In this document: in pieces, positions 1 through 12,660 of the stretch
Numbering within the stretch: position 1 is the first letter of the stretch
Layout of the letters: each line of letters opens with the position of its first letter
Assembly: GCA_013399875.1 (NCBI GenBank)
Contig: VXAZ01002369.1
Location: 889,459-953,458, forward strand
DNA: 64,000 nucleotides
From: Gymnorhina tibicen
Lineage: Eukaryota; Chordata; Aves; Passeriformes; Artamidae
Reading direction: 5' to 3'
Translations under genes and position numbers: made by a program
Notes under the pieces: generated by a model
Seen by the model: the letters and a program-made list of their open reading frames with translations, nothing else
Told to the model about the DNA's origin: nothing
The model's database searches: none

Positions 1-892
1 CCCTTCCCAGGTCTGGCTTCATAAATAACTCCTCCTCTTTACAGAAGATGTTCAAATTCCAACTTTTGTCCAAATGAGAAAGAGCTGTTACTTTTTATAC
101 TAATGTGCCCTGATGCTCATCCCACTGCATATGTATGTGCAAAATGACTGAGAGGTCAGTAAATCACAGTTGTAACCTATGTTGTTATTTTACCCCTTCT
201 AACAATATTTGTCAATATTTATTTAGAATCAGATTTTTTACCCAGAGCAATCTATGCGTTAACAGGAAATTAGAATTATCCGAATTCAATTCTGGATCAA
301 AAATCCAAAAGCTTTGGATTAAGTGATGGTTGAGATCTCAACTTCCTGTTCTTTATACAATATCAATTAATTTAAAAGCTGCATATGCATACTCAAATAA
401 ACATACACACATGCCACATGCGCTCACACCCAATTGCAAGTAGATGGCAAATAAAAGAACCCAAATTTCACAATAAAGACTAAACTAAATGTTATCCATA
501 GCTACAATGGCAAAGACACTGGCAAACTGATTTACAGGGCTGAGTTTCCACTTCATTTTTGTTGCTTTTCAGCTACAGGCAAAAGAATTTAGCATGTTGT
601 GAGCACTATAAATTCACATTTGCCACAAGAACCCATGATGCCATCTGTTCCCTGGAGCGTTTACATAAAGTATGCCAATGCAAACCATCTGCAAACTGTT
701 CTTGCATGCGAATTCTTGTGATAATGCAATGTGGTACATTTGCAATTTCAAGCAAAGACCACTTGAGCTTCTTTGTAATTGCCATGCTTAACTCAGATGT
801 TCTATAGAAACCTCTTTAGAACAGGATTGTGGGGTATTTTGTCGGTGGTTTTGCTGAAGTCCTTGATGTTAACTCTTTACCATTGTTTTCAG
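1..892. other. Non-coding, nothing recognised
   Basis: AT-rich single-copy-looking sequence. The only open frames are short (up to 82 codons at 559-807) and resemble no known protein. No repeat family, RNA gene or promoter signature was seen. Confidence 0.55.
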
Positions 893-926
893 GTTTCATT
901 ACTGCAAGATAATGGTGCACCTTAAG
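893..926 (+). other. Candidate 34-base exon (splice-site pair)
   Basis: A good 3' splice site ends at 892. It has a branch-point-like TTAAC, then a pyrimidine-rich run and TTTTCAG. Thirty-four bases later comes AAG followed by GTAAGG, a good 5' splice site. The middle reading frame through the segment is open (11 codons); the other two contain a stop. No neighbouring exon could be identified, and splice-like pairs this close arise by chance in 64 kb, so this is only a candidate for a small coding or long-non-coding-RNA exon. Confidence 0.15.
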
Positions 927-1689
927 GTAAGGGTGAAAGGAGGGAACACAGAGAAGTGGGACATCCTCCATTCCCTTGAGCTAAGGACTTTTAAACAAAC
1001 TCTCAGCCTTTTGGAAACAAGAGAGCAAGACCTTTGCTACTTATATTAAGCACTGGATTGTATGAACTCTGGGTTTGCAAAGCACTGCAGTTTTTTCCAT
1101 CTACTCTAGAATTATATCTCAGTTTCTCCTTTTCACAACTCACATTTTTTTTCTTCTTGCTATTTTAAAAAACTGATGGGAAACAAAATGCTTATGAATT
1201 ACATGCTGATATGTACTGATATTGTGAGCAGCAGTGGAAATTTTCTGAAATAGCAATGGTGGAAAAGGTACACACACACACACAAATGCACTGCACTCCC
1301 CAACAGCAGAAATCCCTGCAGATCCCCCAACAGTTGGGGCCCTGGTTAACTCTGTGCTAAACAGATGAATTACTGAGCCTCTAAACCATTTTCTAGGTTT
1401 CTCCAGTTGGTATCTAAATTTTAAATAACCATTTCTCTCCCCCCACAGTGAATTCAAAGGTAGAATTCCCTATCTTGGATCAAACTAGCTACTATGAATC
1501 ATCTGTGTATTCTGCTTCCTTTTCTGATTTGCCATAAAAAGGAGTGGCCAGTATCACCACTTAGTCATATTTCTTTACGTAGCACAATTTCACACTTCTG
1601 CTGTTACCACATATAATATAACTTCGCTCTTCCCTACTACTCAAACATGCCTTTAGTAAAAGCCATTCAGGAAAACAAAGATCTGGCGG
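927..1689. other. Non-coding, nothing recognised
   Basis: Contains a short (AC)n run at 1270-1284, which in minus-strand frames gives a meaningless valine/cysteine-rich ORF (1140-1457, 105 codons). No recognised gene or transposon. Confidence 0.5.
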
Positions 1690-1960
1690 AGCGCTTGGGT
1701 GCCACCCCTCAATTAGCCAGCCTGACACATGCGACACACCCGGGCTGCCGCCACTCTCCGGCTATGAGCCCAGCTGACTCCAGTGCATTAGCTGATGGTT
1801 GAAGAGTGTATTATAGACTGACTGTAGAAACGATTAGCAATACTTAAAAGATTCAATCAGCTTGTAATTTGGCTCAGTGTGCACTTGTGCTCTATGAAAA
1901 TGACAGCCGGAATCTTCCCCATTCTGTGAGTGTTACTACTGGGAAGTTTCTCTTGACAGC
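1690..1960. promoter_or_regulatory. Candidate conserved regulatory element (weak)
   Basis: A local CpG-retaining patch at about 1685-1765 (GCGGAGCGC, CCCGGG, GCCGCC, CCGG) is followed by homeodomain-type cores (CAATTAG, GATTAG, GTAATTTGG). The surrounding sequence is nearly CpG-free. The call rests only on this composition and motif contrast. No target gene can be named. Confidence 0.2.
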
Positions 1961-2539
1961 TATCCCCATATACCAGCCTTAAACTAAATCCTAGTAAAAC
2001 TAGTTCTGAGATTTTAATTTCTATCACTCATTCACTCCAGACAACGTTAAACATTGTGAAGGGTGACATATATGATATAATTAACTATGACAGAGAGTTT
2101 TCATTTGTTTACATGCGGAGGCTTTATTTTCCATTATCTTGTTTTTAGTAAAGAAAGAAGCAAGCAAGCACTGACATACATGGTGCACGTCACATCCCTC
2201 CCAACATTTCTACAGCCAGTGAATGCCAATCTTTAGCGCTAAATCTGCCTTTCTTCAGCAAACCTGCTTCCTAGCTCCCTCCTGAGCCTCTGGGACTAAT
2301 ACACACCCCAGGCTGTTTTCCAGAGTGGGTTATGTCATGCTTTGTTGGGAGTTTTCAGCACACTCAAAATTTATGCAAAAGAAAAAAAGAGATGATCAAA
2401 GTAGCAGGAATACCTGAGCTTCTCTGCCTGTGGTAGCTCACTTTCACTGAACAAGCCCCAACAGCATCTGTCACTAAAGCAATGGATTGTTTTGCTCAGA
2501 CATCTGTGGGTCACATTATTTCACAAGGCTGCAGCAAGA
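1961..2539. other. Non-coding, nothing recognised
   Basis: No ORF, repeat or RNA gene of note. A short AAG/CAAG-like run lies near 2150-2170. Confidence 0.5.
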
Positions 2540-2800
2540 GGGGAAAGTAAAACTGAGGCAGGTTATTAATCACTTACCGTTTCCTGTACGACATAGAGGA
2601 AATAATCAAGCAGTATAGTGGGTTATAAAGGGAGATTCCCGAGAAACAAAAATACGCACTTCATTTAAGGCATTGCAGGAGGCCATGTGATAGAGGAGGA
2701 TTCAGTTTGCGGAAATTTGGCTTTATTTTATTTATGAGATTAAGTAACTGACAACAGCTGCCACATCTAAATGAGGGTATGATGGCATTTACCCAGCAAC
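2540..2800. promoter_or_regulatory. Candidate regulatory stretch with minus-strand splice-like pair
   Basis: A compact block of AT-rich motifs (TTATTAATCA at about 2563, an AATAATCAAG core, CAGCTG E-box at about 2756). On the minus strand, positions 2572-2578 read GTAAGTG, and just upstream (2585-2615) is a pyrimidine-rich run ending in ACAG, which would bound an implausibly small 6-base exon. Frames leading into the donor meet stops within about 65 bases. Function unproven. Confidence 0.15.
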
Positions 2801-4779
2801 TGAGAAGAGCAGCGCTTCAGATTTACAGGTCTTCTCCATTCATATCCAAAAAGCACAGGGTCTGCAGGGTGGAACAAGCCCAAACTACTCTCAGTGATAT
2901 TACAAGACCAGATCTGGAGGGAACTTGCCCCATATAAATTAATGCCAGCCTTAACAAGAGTAACTTTGATTCATCAATATATGCAGCTGTGTCCTCACTA
3001 GGGAGTTTTCTGGCTACATATGATTTTATACATCTGTCAGCTTTAAATCAGGGATCCAAATATAGACTGCAGCATGCCAGAACATTCTGTCAATTTGTCC
3101 CTTTCCCTTGGGCCTATAAAGCACTAAATGGGCAGAGACTCATCAGTGGGGGATCAAGTCCTGATCCTACTCACACCCACAATCCTGTTTAACCTCAGCA
3201 GTACAAACTGGGAGTCAAAAAAAACGAAGCTGCATCCAATTTTTAAAGTATCTCCCCCACCCCCCTGCCCCAAATTATCAATCTACAGCAGCTTGAATTT
3301 TTTTTCCCATTTTTCCTCCTGCCACGCAAATGTGCAGGCAGTTTCCTGCCAGCTAGTAGTGTGAAAAGTCAAAGCGTACACAGCATCAGCAACGATGAAC
3401 ACCAAACCAAATTAGACCATTTTCTGAATCATCATTTCTGTGATGAATAAGGGAGGTAAAACTTCCTTTGAAGAATTTTTTAAAGCTACACTACCCAAAA
3501 CACAGCAGAAGTGGCTCACATGGAAGGATGTGGGGCCAGTGTTCTGCGGTTTTGCGTGGATTCTAGCTACATTAAGAGAACAAGGCTTAGGACTGCTACC
3601 TTTGGTAATTTATATGAGGTATTTCTAATACGGACCTATTCTTCTGTTACGCTTGCAGGACAACAAAGGCCCTGTTTCTGCTTTCCCCATGAATTTCCAA
3701 AGGAAAAAGACAGTATTCAAAATCAGGACTGGCCATGCTGGCAGATGAAGATGCTGCTGCAGCAGCTTGGCAGTTCAACTCACCAAGCTGGTGAGTTAAA
3801 TAAAAATAAAATTAAAAATTAGTTTAAGCAGTATCAACTGCAGGTAACGGTGATAATCCTCACAGTAAAAAAAGTCTCACATTTCACTAATATTATTGTT
3901 ATTAGTATCGATGGACCAAACTCCTAGTAAATGCAAAAACCTCTAACATAGAACACTGCAATGCACAAAAAGCAACCCCCACATCAATTTTTCTTTTCTT
4001 TTTTTGTATTACTGAGCTTTATATTTCAGTCTTTAGAAATAGCTCACTCATCAAAGACTGTGACCCCCATGAGGGCACTAATTGAGGAATGGATAGAGTT
4101 TCCCAGAGACGAACAGCCCAGGGTAGTGAGGCTGTGCTGCCCTGCTACAGCATTGCTGCGAGGAATACATATATGACAAGACCTTTGGTCCGTAACTGTG
4201 ATGGATACCAAGTTGCTACAGCAAATATTGCCCTGGATGACTGCCAAGGATTAATCTTTTGACAATTAGGAACTTGTTTCATTTTGCAGCATAAGCGAGG
4301 GTATGCCTTCGCTAACCTAATCTCAGTTTGAGAGATGTCAAGCATATTCTTCAATACGAAATTAAAAGACAGGCTGTTTTATCTTCAAAAGAAGTGACTG
4401 GAACACTGAAAATCACTCTTAAATGTATCACTGGATATAGGATTAGACAAAGACTGACTGTGTTTCATTGATACATACAGCTTTCAATACCCTCTTAAAA
4501 ATCACAGTTCTAAAAAAATCAAATGACAGAATCTGGTAGAAATTGTATTACTTTGTAGTGATCAAATTCTGTCCTTAGATGTACACACATGGGGCTTCAA
4601 TTTGACAGCAAGCCTGCATAACCAGGAAGCCTTCATCTGAGCACAGAATCTGACCCACAGATGCAGGAAAACATCTATGTTTGATGTAGCAGATTTCTAT
4701 CCTTTTAGAAGAGTAGCATCTGGACCTGCAAGTATTTTAACACACTGAGACTGATGCATTTGACATATTGTAGTCTTGC
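2801..4779. other. Non-coding, nothing recognised
   Basis: Short ORFs only (the longest is 103 codons at 3511-3822). A C-rich run at 3253-3271 (tracts of 5, 6 and 4 C) could make minus-strand G-tract structure, but it has only three tracts. No repeat family recognised. Confidence 0.5.
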
Positions 4780-5130
4780 TGAGTTCCTTCCTTTATTTGG
4801 AGATGATGAACTTGATAGCAGTCTGCATTACCAAGTGATTAATCAGTCACTTTTGTAAAGGTTATCTGTTAAAAATACATCTGATTAATTTGGTCCAATG
4901 ACAGAAGAGGAGCTATAGATCCCTTACAGCTGACCCAGAGGCCATCACTGTATAACAATGGACAGGTTTCATTTATAACATGGTGAACACACCTGGAAAC
5001 CTGCTTGTAATTAGAAAGTGATAATGAATCCATCTATCAAAAGGAAGCTGGTTTGTCAGCAGTTCTGGATGCAAACCCTGATATTTACTGTAAATCCCTC
5101 TGGCTTTCCCTGGGGAGTATAATTGTAAAT
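4780..5130. promoter_or_regulatory. Candidate homeodomain-bound element
   Basis: At 4833-4852 the sequence is AAGTGATTAATCAGTCACTT. A perfect 10-base palindrome TGATTAATCA (4836-4845) sits inside a second inverted pair AAGTGA/TCACTT. Further ATTA cores follow (CTGATTAAT near 4881, GTAATTAG near 5009, GATAATG near 5022). Paired-type homeodomain proteins bind such ATTA palindromes. Enhancer function is inferred from motif density only. Confidence 0.25.
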
Positions 5131-7034
5131 ACGAGTCTTCAGCATCTCAAACAAAAGTCTTTCCAGGTTCTGGTTTTAAGGAAGAGATTTTTCTTTTTGG
5201 TCAATTCATGTTCTTGCTCTAACAGTGAGTAAAAGTGGCAAGTGATGAGTTACAGACATCAATCTTTTTCTTCAAACATTATTGTGTCTGTTTCAGCAGA
5301 GGAGAAAGATGCTTAGAGACTCTGATGATCTGAAAGACAAATGAGACCTGTACAAACGGAAAATGCTTGAGTGAAGCAGAACTACAACCACCAGCAGGTA
5401 ACAGAGGATAATTCAAGAGAGTTGTATACCTGGTGTAAGTTCCTGAAAAAGGGTACAGGTCATTCAATACCTATAAAGATTATTGGGGTGATACTAAGGC
5501 TGTTTCACAAATAATCTGATTAACGCAAGCTTCTGAAGAAGGCTCAGACTGAAAAAAGACTTTGAGATTATGAGCTTTGGAAACTGGAAAAATAGAATTA
5601 CCATCAAAGGAAATGATCAGGAAGGATGAAAGGGAATGGAAGGCACTTGGAAGAGCCCTGACAACAGCTGCTAGTCTTTTTCCTTTTTATCAACATTCAG
5701 GTGGAAATATCTGCAGATACCAGAACTCCAGTTCCAAAAAGCAACCGTAACAGGAACAGAGCGATTACTCAAGGTACCTGAACACCTCCATCACCCACAG
5801 CAACTGATAATCAAATGTAAGTAACATCCCTGAACAAAAGCCACAGTAAAAGAGTTCAATAAATTTCTGAATATTGATTCCTTCCAGAAACCAGAGCAAT
5901 CCAGATAGGACTAAAAGAAAACGGGACATCAGTCTTTAGTGTAAAATCAGTTACAATCCAATTAAGCATCTACCAGAAAGCCAACATAAACACTAACATG
6001 CAGCAACAAAAGAGAAAACAAAACCGTGTAGTAATAGTCCTCTAAAATCTAACACCAGAAGATGAAGAGACCTGGTCTGTTTCACAGCCACAGACAGATG
6101 ATTAAAACATAAAACACAAGCGTCAGAATAAAACTGTTAAATAAATCATTTTACAAGGAGGAATTCTAAGGTTTATTTCCACTATTTTCTTGGCAACTAG
6201 CTAATTACCTGCTTATATCTTCTTAAGATGAGGAGGAAGCTGAAGAGAGGCCATTAATAAATCAGATGTTCCCCAGCAGCCCCAAGCCTTTAAACACAGT
6301 GGACAGCAGTTTTTACTACGGGAGAGTATAGCCAAGCTCAAAACAACATTACTCAGAAAGTCCAAACAGCCCTTCAGCCGCCAGTCTTCTCAAGTGTTTG
6401 TGGGGAAAAAGTCCATTAAGAAAACTCTAGAATATACACACATGGAAGAAAGTGAAGAAATGAAGCACAGCGGAGCACAAAGGCTAATGTCAGGCAACGG
6501 CAGCAAGGATTCTGCAGCAGAGACACGGTGTCAGAGCAGCAGGACCATCCAGAATAGTTCATGATTGTAGAGAGAAAGGAAGCGTTCCCTATGGCCCCAT
6601 AGATACCACTGGCCATTCCTAGGGATGTGATCATGGCTTTGCCATGAGCACTGAATACCTGCAGCGTACAGCCAGGCTGGGGTTGTTGGAGTCAGAGCTG
6701 TGTGAGATCTTCCCAGGAACCCCTCCCATGGCTGGACATGGCAACATGGAGAAAGACCAGCATAGCAAGGAGAGGAAATGACCAAGAACAGTCTTCAAAC
6801 AATACTCTAAAATGTGAAGACTCATGTCTTCACTGGATGGGATCACTAAAGCGAAAGATCTGAAGTAAAAATTCAACTTTCAACCATAATATCTAATTCA
6901 AATTAAAATAACATGAAGAAGCCAAAAAAATCCAAACACAACCACACCACTTTCCTCAACGTAATGGGAACGAGCAACAACTTGCATTAACACCAAATCC
7001 AGCAAGAATGTAGACTGTCAGTCAGCCATAGGTA
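5131..7034. other. Non-coding, nothing recognised
   Basis: No ORF above 84 codons and no recognised repeat. Composition is ordinary, A-rich between 5700 and 6200. Confidence 0.5.
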
Positions 7035-7072
7035 AATGAACCTATTCAAATTCAATGAACCTAATCAAATTC
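7035..7072 (+). repeat. 19-bp tandem duplication, two copies
   Basis: Two adjacent 19-base units, AATGAACCTATTCAAATTC and AATGAACCTAATCAAATTC, differ at one position. A local slippage or repair duplication. No function implied. Confidence 0.85.
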
Positions 7073-9348
7073 AGAAAATTTGATTAATTTTAATGCAGTT
7101 GATAAATGCTCAGGAGAGTATTTGCAGAAAAGCACAACCAGAGAAAAGAAAGTGGCAGAAGAAACACACTGCCTCCTGCAGCCAAGGCAGAGGACAATCA
7201 CCACCATGCCCTTCTCAGCACTCCAGAGAAATTGTCCAGAACAGCTGCAGCTGGAAGGACAGACAAGTGCCCTAACAGCCATCTCATGACAGGACTCTTA
7301 TGCCCACAGTGCTCGGGATAATCACCAGCAAGGTTTTAAAAGGGGGTTTATTTATGGGAGACAACCATTCAGATCATAAGCTCTCACACAGTTGCAGTCC
7401 CAACAGGACTAGGCAGAACTAGAGCATTACAAGACACTGCTTGTCCTCTGTAATTCCAACTGTTGCTATGGAAATAGAAGGAATTTTTCTGGCACTTGCC
7501 AAATGCAACCAAGAGCTGCTGCAAAGGCAGCTGTGCCGCTATAGTGACCTAAGGTGAACAGACCCAACCACCTGTGCCAGTGGAGCTATCACTGGGAGGC
7601 AAGAAGCCCTGGAAAAATAAGGCTATTGAAGGCAGTGCAATAGGAAAGATCAGGCAACAGAAAAGCTTGAACGGGTGAAGGATCACAGAGTGGAGAAGCA
7701 CAAGGAAGAGGGGGGAGAGCAGTGGAAAGCATGACAGGAGAAGAGATGGAAGAGAAGGATGATGCGGGAAGAGGCACATCAGCACATGTCACTGAAAAAG
7801 GTTCAAAATTCAACAACTGTCACAGCAAATGCTACCCAACCAGTAACACCAGCCCCTCCCAGCACACCATCCAGCAACCTGCAGAAGGCAGCCTTCATCT
7901 TAATGTTTTGGTGCCAAGGAGTTGAGTGCAACACAGTTGTTTGGCAAGCACTGAGCCTTCAAATTCTACATGATTGAATGTGTTTCCCCTAATAAAACAC
8001 ATTTATTAATGCACTGCTATTTTTAAATGTGATTTTCAGAAACTGTGTCATCCAAGAGGTACACTGCAGGGTGGAAGAATGGAGAGGCAGAGGGGGGGAA
8101 GAGATGCCTTCCGAGTCTTGCTCGCTGAGACAAAGCTATTGGGAAAGCAGGACTACGAGAGCAGCAGAGATGGAGCAGACCCCAAAATTGTGAGTGGTGA
8201 TGTTAGTGAGGATGCTGGCATGGTTATGCAGGCATGTGCAACAGGGCCACAGGGTTCTATTAGATACCAAGAGGTTCTGAAACACAGCTGGATCACGCCT
8301 GAGTTATGTGCCAGGTGAAGGCAAAACCCAACATTCCTGCAAAGCTGAACATGGTCAGTGTTAACGTTTGTGAAGTGCCACAGAAGCTCTAACATTTTTC
8401 AGACACCTAATGATATTGAGGCACAGAAAGAAAGCTAAACAAAGAGCTTCATTCACTCCAGCTCCGTTAAAAACACAGAGAACAAAATCAGTTCCAGACG
8501 TGGGAAAGAACCAACAACTGCTAGCAAAAACAGTAATACCAGCATTAGTGTTCCAAAAGAAAGAAAAAAACCATGATGGAATAAAAAAATAATCACATGA
8601 ATCATAGAAGATGCTTTCAACAATCTGAGTACAATTTAAAAATAATTACTGAAAGAAATCAAAACAAGCTTACTGAATTCAAAATGTACATGTCTGAAAG
8701 ACTGACACTGTTTCAAAGATATTCTTGTATAAATGGTCAGTAATAACAGCCTATATAATGAGTACACGATAATTAAGAAATATAGATAGCAATAACTTAA
8801 TGAGGACATCATATTTTCCCCTAAGGAAGGACATCAGCACTGATACATCCATCTGTTCTCTTCATACCTAGAGTCTTGTCCTGGTGGCACAGTCCTCACA
8901 TACTTCAGCCCATACTATTTTGTGAGAACCATTGGTCAATGCAGTAAATGTCCTTACACTTTCATGTTGACTTACAAATAACAAAAGAGTAGCTCACTGA
9001 CATCTGATCTAGTGAAAAGAGGTTTGTACCTCGCCATACTACTTATTTCATCCGTCTCTGGCAAAGCTAACTGAGAATCTCTTCTCTACTGTTAAGTGAT
9101 CTTACTGCCCTGTCAAACTGCTCACTCCCCACTCTCCCCCACACTTGGGAAAAGTCCTGCTCATAGCCAGAAAAAGCAGTAATAATCCATCATCATATAC
9201 ACAGAGCAGCTCCTCAAGTCCCTGTTTTCTTTTATTTTACCTTCTCAACAACCACTCAGTTTTCCTTCTAAGAGAAACCTGTCTCTCATTCCTCTTGCTG
9301 AAATGGCACCCTAAACTTCAAACACAACTGCCTATACTGCCAGTGTTG
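7073..9348. other. Non-coding, nothing recognised
   Basis: Overlapping ORFs of 60-80 codons on both strands between 7060 and 8600 look like chance frames: they overlap each other in several frames and match no known family. No transposon recognised. Confidence 0.5.
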
Positions 9349-9364
9349 TTTTTTTTTTTTTTTT
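9349..9364. repeat. Poly(T) run, 16 bases
   Basis: Uninterrupted T run. It could be an old poly(A) tail in minus orientation, but no processed-gene sequence is recognisable beside it. Confidence 0.9.
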
Positions 9365-10942
9365 CCTGGCATCTCCTAAAGTGATCAGGGTTTTCGAGGG
9401 CACAGCACTTCCCAAGTCAGCCTCTTGCAAAGATTTGATGGATTAAGTATGCCCGATATTTGTTCCTGTCAAATGTATCATACAAATACTGCTCTGACAG
9501 TGTTTTTATGAGTAGCACAGGAACATATTTGGAAACAAACAAATCTTATCCTTGGGACCAGAGACAAAGATATTAAGGAAAGAACATTTTGGTGTGTGCG
9601 AGTGTATGTTTTCCTACTTACTGCCCAGCAGGGAGGAAGGTGAATTGCTACTTACTTTCACAGACTGCAGTAAGATTTCCAATTCACCCTGCCAGGCTCA
9701 GACAGTATTATCACCTGCATCAATTAAGGTACCTTAGCAAGGGGTTTTGCAAAAAATTACAGTAATGGCTTTATCAAAGCATGAAAACATAAATGTACCC
9801 TCATTTATGAGGAGGAAACAAATGATTATAGTATGAATGTATTGTTTAGGGTAATTTGCAAAACACGAGGACCTGTGCTGTAGGCACTTTTGTTGGTAGG
9901 TAAAAAATAGTCACAAGAGAACAAAAAAATGTCCCACTGTATTTCCTCCCTCCTGGCCATTGTCCTCCTTCCCATTTCTTATTCAGCATTTAACTGATAC
10001 TTTTATTTTTTCCAATAAAAATCTGGACGCTATTTCTATGAATCTGAAGGGTTTGTATAAGGTTCCTTATAGCAGCTGGGACCTCAGTCTGGGTTCTCCC
10101 AGCCTGCCCTCCAAATCACTTCAAACCAGCTCCACAAAGACTTGTCTACAAAGCCTCTCAAATAAGCCCAACTGCAACAAGGATTTTCATGATAAGAACA
10201 GTTCTTTCTCTAGGTATCTCTCTCTGCTGTGGTGCAGTTTTGCCCATGATCCTCCCAGCTTAAAGCCAGAGTCAGGACAATACAACCTGTATAAGTACAC
10301 CTGGTCAGTCTGCCTTTTCCTGCTGATAGAGAAATAATAAGTTACATACTTTGTAATGGGTTTTTGAAGTTTTTCACCTGTTTCTACTTTTCCCGATGTC
10401 CTAGGCCAACCAGCCCCTGAGACTTCTACCCCTGGCCTTCATTACTGGAGACCTTAAGACAGCAATGCTGTCCTCTCCAACTGCAAAGCAAAGGGAGCAA
10501 AATCTGACTATGAATTTCTAGATGAGGATACTGCTCGACAGGGTCTATGTCCCCAAAAAGCAGACACAGGCACTGTGTTACAGGCTATTTCCAGGGAATA
10601 GTACAGAAAGTGGTTTCAGAGGGAGATAGGATACTGCAGGAAAGCAGTTCCATGCCCTGTAGGAGAGATCCCATGCATTAGTTGAGCCTCTTCAGAATGG
10701 ATAAACGCTGACAAGCAGCAGCTTCATTACAAACTGAGTCTGGCCACCAAAGTCTTCACTGAAAGAAATTTCTGACAAGTGTTCAGGAAAAGGGCTGGTT
10801 ATAACATAAATGGACACATTGACCATGGTGATTGTTCACCCATTTAGTCTGATATCAAAGAAAACCTCATCCCACAGGAGAAAGGAAGGAATTCTTCAAT
10901 AGCTCCTCCCTACAGAATCAAGGTCTCATGGAGTGCACATGG
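9365..10942. other. Non-coding, nothing recognised
   Basis: Includes a 125-codon plus-strand frame at 9960-10337 without recognisable domain or favourable start context. Treated as chance. Confidence 0.5.
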
Positions 10943-11070
10943 CACAGAATCATAGACTCACAGAATGGTTTGGGTTGGAAGAGACTGTAAAGATCATCTA
11001 GTTCCAACCCTCCTGTCATGGGCAGGGAACCTTCCACTAGACCAGAGCCCCATCAAGCCTAGTCTTGAAT
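10943..11070 (-). mobile_element. CR1 LINE, 3' tail fragment
   Basis: This is the 3' end of a CR1 non-LTR retrotransposon lying on the minus strand. The plus-strand sequence begins CACAGAATCATAG and runs into TGGTTTGGGTTGGAAGAGAC, then CATCTAGTTCCAACCC, CATGGGCAGGGAACCTTCCA and a degenerate CCAGAGCCCCATCAAGCCT, all typical of reverse-complemented CR1 tails. Read on the minus strand it ends in three copies of the 8-base CR1 terminal repeat (ATTCTGTG, a degenerate AGTCTATG, ATTCTGTG). Only about 130 bases remain; no coding part is present. CR1 copies are usually 5'-truncated, as here. Element identity is near certain; the subfamily is not assigned. Confidence 0.95.
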
Positions 11071-12539
11071 GAGAATTGTAAAACTGTTTCAAATCATTTA
11101 CTGGTGGTTCTCATGCTGAAAATAATTCTTACTTCAAAGAGAATCAAAAGAAATCTTTAGCATCATACCCTTTGTACAAAGGATTTGCATACTTCTTGAT
11201 TTTTCCACTTTCAGTTGTCCAAGTGAAGAACTGGGTCAATAGGGGAAGTGTTTCTGGTAGACACTTGTTTCCTGCACCATATGAATGTCTTCACCTCTAG
11301 AAGCAGGACCACAGTGGCATCCAGTGTGGGTGGCTCTTGTGTTGCTCAGTCAAGCTGACAAAGCTTGGCACTGAAAATTAAACTCTGTGGAAGTTCAAGG
11401 GTTTCTCAGTTGCACCATTAACAGATCTCAGAGGCAATGACTGTCAGGAGACAACAGGGAAAAGGTGATATTTGAAAAACATAAATGAGAGCAGCAACCT
11501 CCAGCAATAGGTTTAAAGCATCATGCACTTTCAGCAGTGAGGATGGACTACTATTGGGAAGCACCTGATTCCATCCAGGTCTCTTCTCCCAAGACCAGCA
11601 GCAATGCCAATAGTTACTGGAAGTGTTTAAGCCAGAAGAGTGTGCCACAGTCTATTTGCAGGTCTTTATGGCTGACACATGGAAACTATAAGGCTGTTTT
11701 CCGAATATATGCCTGAGCCTCACCAAAGCCTTTATAGGAAGACTTATTTTGTGGTAAGATTGTTTCAGGAGTCAAGTGCCCATTTCTTTCCTTTGGGCAC
11801 AGAAAGACATTAAGAAATTATTCCCATTTTGGTACCCCCAACTGACAGTCCCAAAAAACTGCTAACTGGGGATTTCCTGAAGCAGAAGAGACATACACTC
11901 TTTCTGACCTTTTGGGGCAGTTACCCCACAGCAGGATGGGTGAGGCTCAAAACCAGAGTATTTTGTGCGCCCATTTTACAAGGGTGCTTTGCCAGTCTGC
12001 CCAGCTGTTTGTTACTTCACAGTTATTGGCATTCAAACCAGAAGCGAGGACTGTAAATGAATCTACGGATTGTACAGTCCTTGAAGATTTCAAAGGAGTT
12101 CAGCCTGAGCTAAAAGCTGGCAAGTTGGAAACCATTTAGACATCTTACTGTGATGGTCAGTAAGAGGAAACCGAGTTTCAGACTACCTCCTGCCTTAAGT
12201 AAACAAGATACATGTGTAGCCCTGTCAGAATCAACTATTCAAGAACAAGTTTCAAGTACATTTAAAACTGAATCTATGCTGACTCTAACTTAAAAGAGAA
12301 GCATATTGTTGGTAAGCATATATAAAATTCATTTCTCATTTACAGAAAGGAAAAAGAAAGATGAATTCTGATACAAGCTTGCGGGTCGTCTTAGTACTTG
12401 AGCCTTCTAGATGTAGAAAAGGGTTTGCTAAGAAAGGAAAACATGCTGGGGATTTGATCTATATTCCAAGAGGTCTTTGCAGTCATATAAAATGACCCAG
12501 ACTTATTACAACTTCAAAAGACACACAGTTAATACTGAT
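11071..12539. other. Non-coding, one octamer site
   Basis: No gene or repeat recognised. An octamer motif ATTTGCAT occurs at 11183-11190. Short ORFs (75-76 codons) show no similarity I can name. Confidence 0.5.
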
Positions 12540-12660
12540 TTTATCAAATATCATAATACTACACAGGCTAGCATTGCTTTTGAAAGTATTTGCATAATGA
12601 ATAACATATCAAGCTGTGTAAACCTTTACATTTTTGGTTTCTCATCTAGATAGCTTTTAA
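12540..12660. promoter_or_regulatory. Candidate POU/homeodomain element
   Basis: At 12588-12600 an octamer ATTTGCAT (12588-12595) runs directly into AATGAATAAC. The block is AT-rich and CpG-free, with ATCATAATAC upstream and TCTAGATAGC downstream. POU-family factors bind the octamer. Enhancer activity is inferred. Confidence 0.2.

Noticed and set aside
2572..2615. Minus-strand donor GTAAGTG preceded by a peptide-like open stretch
   Set aside because: The open stretch is only about 15 codons, bounded by a stop with no suitable upstream acceptor; the nearer acceptor would leave a 6-base exon.
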